Translations under genes and position numbers: made by a program
DNA from: Scatosoma sp045632265
Lineage (GTDB): Bacteria; Bacillota; Clostridia; Christensenellales; Borkfalkiaceae
Reading direction: 5' to 3'
DNA length: 14,792 nucleotides
Assembly (NCBI GenBank): GCA_045632265.1
Contig: JAZQWG010000013.1
Location: 1 to 14,792, forward strand
Part shown: positions 13,607 through 14,792 of the stretch, one piece after another
Position numbering within the stretch: the stretch's first letter is position 1
Layout: every line of letters begins with the position of its first letter
Notes under the pieces: model-generated
What the model saw: only the letters and a program-made list of their open reading frames with translations
Database searches by the model: none
What the model was told of the DNA's origin: nothing

Positions 13607-14079
13607 GCGGGTATTTAATCAGTATCATCGGCACGGTTTTGGTTTGTGCCGTATTAACGGCATTGCTGCCAAACGGCAAAACGGCGGGAGTAATCAAGGG
13701 GATTGCAAAGCTTGCGTGCGTAATATCCATTATTGCGCCTATCCCGCAATTTATAAGCGATTTTGGGGACGATGAAAAAAACAACGAAAAAATTACGCAA
13801 ACGGTCATACAAACGGACAAATCGTTCATACAGTATTATTGCGAAATGCGAATTGACAACGCTAAACAATCGCTTGAAAACGAAATTTACGATAAGTTTT
13901 CTATTGTCGTTTCATGCGATATATTTTGGCAATTTGAAAACGCTGATAACAGTGACGTTGACGAAGTGAAAATTACGAAAATTGCTGTAAAAACACTCGA
14001 AAACACGTCAATTTCAAGCAAAAACGAGATAAAAGAGTACGTTATGCAAAATTATTGTAGCGAGGTGCAAATTGAATAA
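13603..14079 (+). CDS. spoIIIAF: Stage III sporulation protein AF
   Basis: This 158-residue protein has two N-terminal transmembrane helices (about 4-22 and 33-51) flanking the LLPNGKTAGVIKG loop, which matches the LLPSG-type loop of SpoIIIAF. A charged extracytoplasmic domain with a predicted ring-building-motif-like fold follows. The start is TTG at 13603, chosen because GGAGG is 7 bases upstream, it overlaps the spoIIIAE stop by four bases, and the resulting N terminus matches the family. The same frame is open upstream to an ATG at 13522, but that would add 27 residues read from inside spoIIIAE. The C-terminal half is poorly conserved, so the call rests on the membrane segments and the position between AE and AG. 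Confidence 0.88.
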   Translation: MSGYLISIIGTVLVCAVLTALLPNGKTAGVIKGIAKLACVISIIAPIPQFISDFGDDEKNNEKITQTVIQTDKSFIQYYCEMRIDNAKQSLENEIYDKFSIVVSCDIFWQFENADNSDVDEVKITKIAVKTLENTSISSKNEIKEYVMQNYCSEVQIE

Positions 14080-14452
14080 TTTAGAGAAAAACAACTCGCC
14101 GCCTAAAGGCTTTTTTAAGCTAAAAAAATGGAAAGACGTGCTTATCGTGGGTATTCTTGCAATCGTTTTAATCGTTGCAATTTGGCGGATTTTTTATACG
14201 GATAAAAAGGAAAGCGCGCCTACGTCTACTTGCAGTGAAAACGAGCAAAAAATAAGCGAAATTCTCGCACAAATGGAAGGCGTGGGTGAGGCGGAAGTGA
14301 TGATTTGTGAAACGGAAGAGGGGGTGCAAAGCGTTGTCGTGGTGTGCGAAGGAGCGAAAAATTTGCAAGTGATTATCAACGTGCGGGAAGCGGTTGCGGC
14401 TGCGCTTGGTACGCATGAAAAATCGGTAAAAGTTTATCTAAAAAAAGAGTAA
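14072..14452 (+). CDS. spoIIIAG: Stage III sporulation protein AG, short form
   Basis: This 126-residue protein has one transmembrane helix (23-42) after a Lys/Pro-rich cytoplasmic end, then an extracytoplasmic ring-building domain (about 58-124). Visible elements are ISEILAQMEGVGEAEVMI (61-78), VVVVCEGAKNLQV (88-100), REAVAAALG (105-113) and KSVKVYLKK (117-125). In characterised SpoIIIAG, about 200-230 residues long, a long beta-rich insertion separates the first strand from the VVVA-GA segment. Here only about eight residues lie between them. The domain otherwise looks intact, so this is a shortened family member rather than a frameshifted gene. The start is TTG at 14072 with GAGG at 14062-14065, overlapping the spoIIIAF stop by 8 bases. 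Confidence 0.88.
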   Translation: MNNLEKNNSPPKGFFKLKKWKDVLIVGILAIVLIVAIWRIFYTDKKESAPTSTCSENEQKISEILAQMEGVGEAEVMICETEEGVQSVVVVCEGAKNLQVIINVREAVAAALGTHEKSVKVYLKKE

Positions 14453-14469
14453 AAAGGAGATAAAAAATT

Positions 14470-14792
14470 ATGTCAAACAAAAAGAAAGTGGTTTTAATGT
14501 CGTCTTTGGTGTTGTTGCTTGCCGTTACTGCGGTGTTCAACTTCGTGCTTGCCAACACGAAAACAACGTTGACGTCCGCGGAAAACGACGTGACGGCATC
14601 TAATTATTTTTCGACCTATCGAGCGGAAAGAACGAGCACTCGAAACGAAGAATTAGTGCAACTTGATAGCGTAATTGCACTCTATGATGAAGGTGACGAA
14701 AAGTATGAAGCGGCAACCGAAATGAAGATGGAAATCGTGGCGGCAATGGAGCAAGAATTGGTGCTTGAAAACATGGTTCGTTCGCTCGGTTT
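14470..14792 (+). CDS. spoIIIAH: Stage III sporulation protein AH, cut off by the window end
   Basis: The first 107 codons are present; the reading frame runs off the end of the window. The protein begins with a Lys-rich cytoplasmic stub and a transmembrane helix (about 7-28). An extracytoplasmic part follows with NYFSTYRAERTSTRNEELVQLD (residues 46 onward) and a helical segment ending in ENMVRSLGF, the pattern that opens the SpoIIQ-binding domain of SpoIIIAH. In known systems this domain crosses the space between mother cell and forespore to bind SpoIIQ. AAAAAGGAGA at 14451-14460 gives a good ribosome binding site 17 bases after spoIIIAG. The missing part should complete the ring-building domain. 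Confidence 0.92.
   Translation, partial: MSNKKKVVLMSSLVLLLAVTAVFNFVLANTKTTLTSAENDVTASNYFSTYRAERTSTRNEELVQLDSVIALYDEGDEKYEAATEMKMEIVAAMEQELVLENMVRSLG

Overview
The window reads as chromosome of an endospore-forming, fermentative member of the Clostridia, probably an uncultured gut-type lineage. The evidence is a spoIIIA operon, a sodium-pump decarboxylase operon, an IspH-ribosomal S1 fusion (a clostridial arrangement), a moderately AT-rich composition and AGGAG-type ribosome binding sites. The exact taxon cannot be read from the sequence. All 16 recognised genes lie on the plus strand. I saw no rRNA, tRNA, insertion sequence or phage gene.

Region 1 (1-4986) is one operon with a consensus-like promoter at 17-45 and a hairpin terminator at 4947-4985. 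It encodes a divergent acyl-CoA-type carboxyltransferase, an OadG-like small membrane subunit, a free-standing biotin carrier, the Na+-translocating OadB subunit and an OadA-type (transcarboxylase 5S-like) carboxyltransferase. There is no biotin carboxylase. Both carboxyltransferase classes of Propionibacterium transcarboxylase are therefore present beside one biotin carrier and one sodium pump. This suggests energy conservation from decarboxylation, or carboxyl transfer between oxaloacetate and an acyl-CoA coupled to Na+.

Region 2 (4903-5170) is the longest non-coding stretch, 268 bases. It holds the operon terminator, a second small hairpin that would act as a terminator on the minus strand, and six copies of the octamer GTGAAACA arranged as three head-to-tail pairs with a constant 14-base step. 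I cannot assign this array to a known element; it is the least explained structure in the window.

Region 3 (5171-10383) is housekeeping: a BaiN/YhiN-type flavoprotein, then from a strong promoter (6444-6472) an AroH chorismate mutase fused to cytidylate kinase, a PlsC acyltransferase and an IspH-S1 fusion, ending at a strong terminator (10348-10383). The IspH/S1 junction carries an internal Shine-Dalgarno sequence and an abrupt change in codon use, so the S1 half may also be made alone.

Region 4 (10384-14792) is the spoIIIAA-AB-AC-AD-AE-AF-AG-AH operon, cut off by the window end inside spoIIIAH. It encodes the mother-cell part of the SpoIIIA-SpoIIQ channel that supports forespore development. 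Genes overlap or nearly touch, two use TTG starts, spoIIIAA has no visible ribosome binding site, and SpoIIIAG lacks the long insertion typical of its ring-forming domain.
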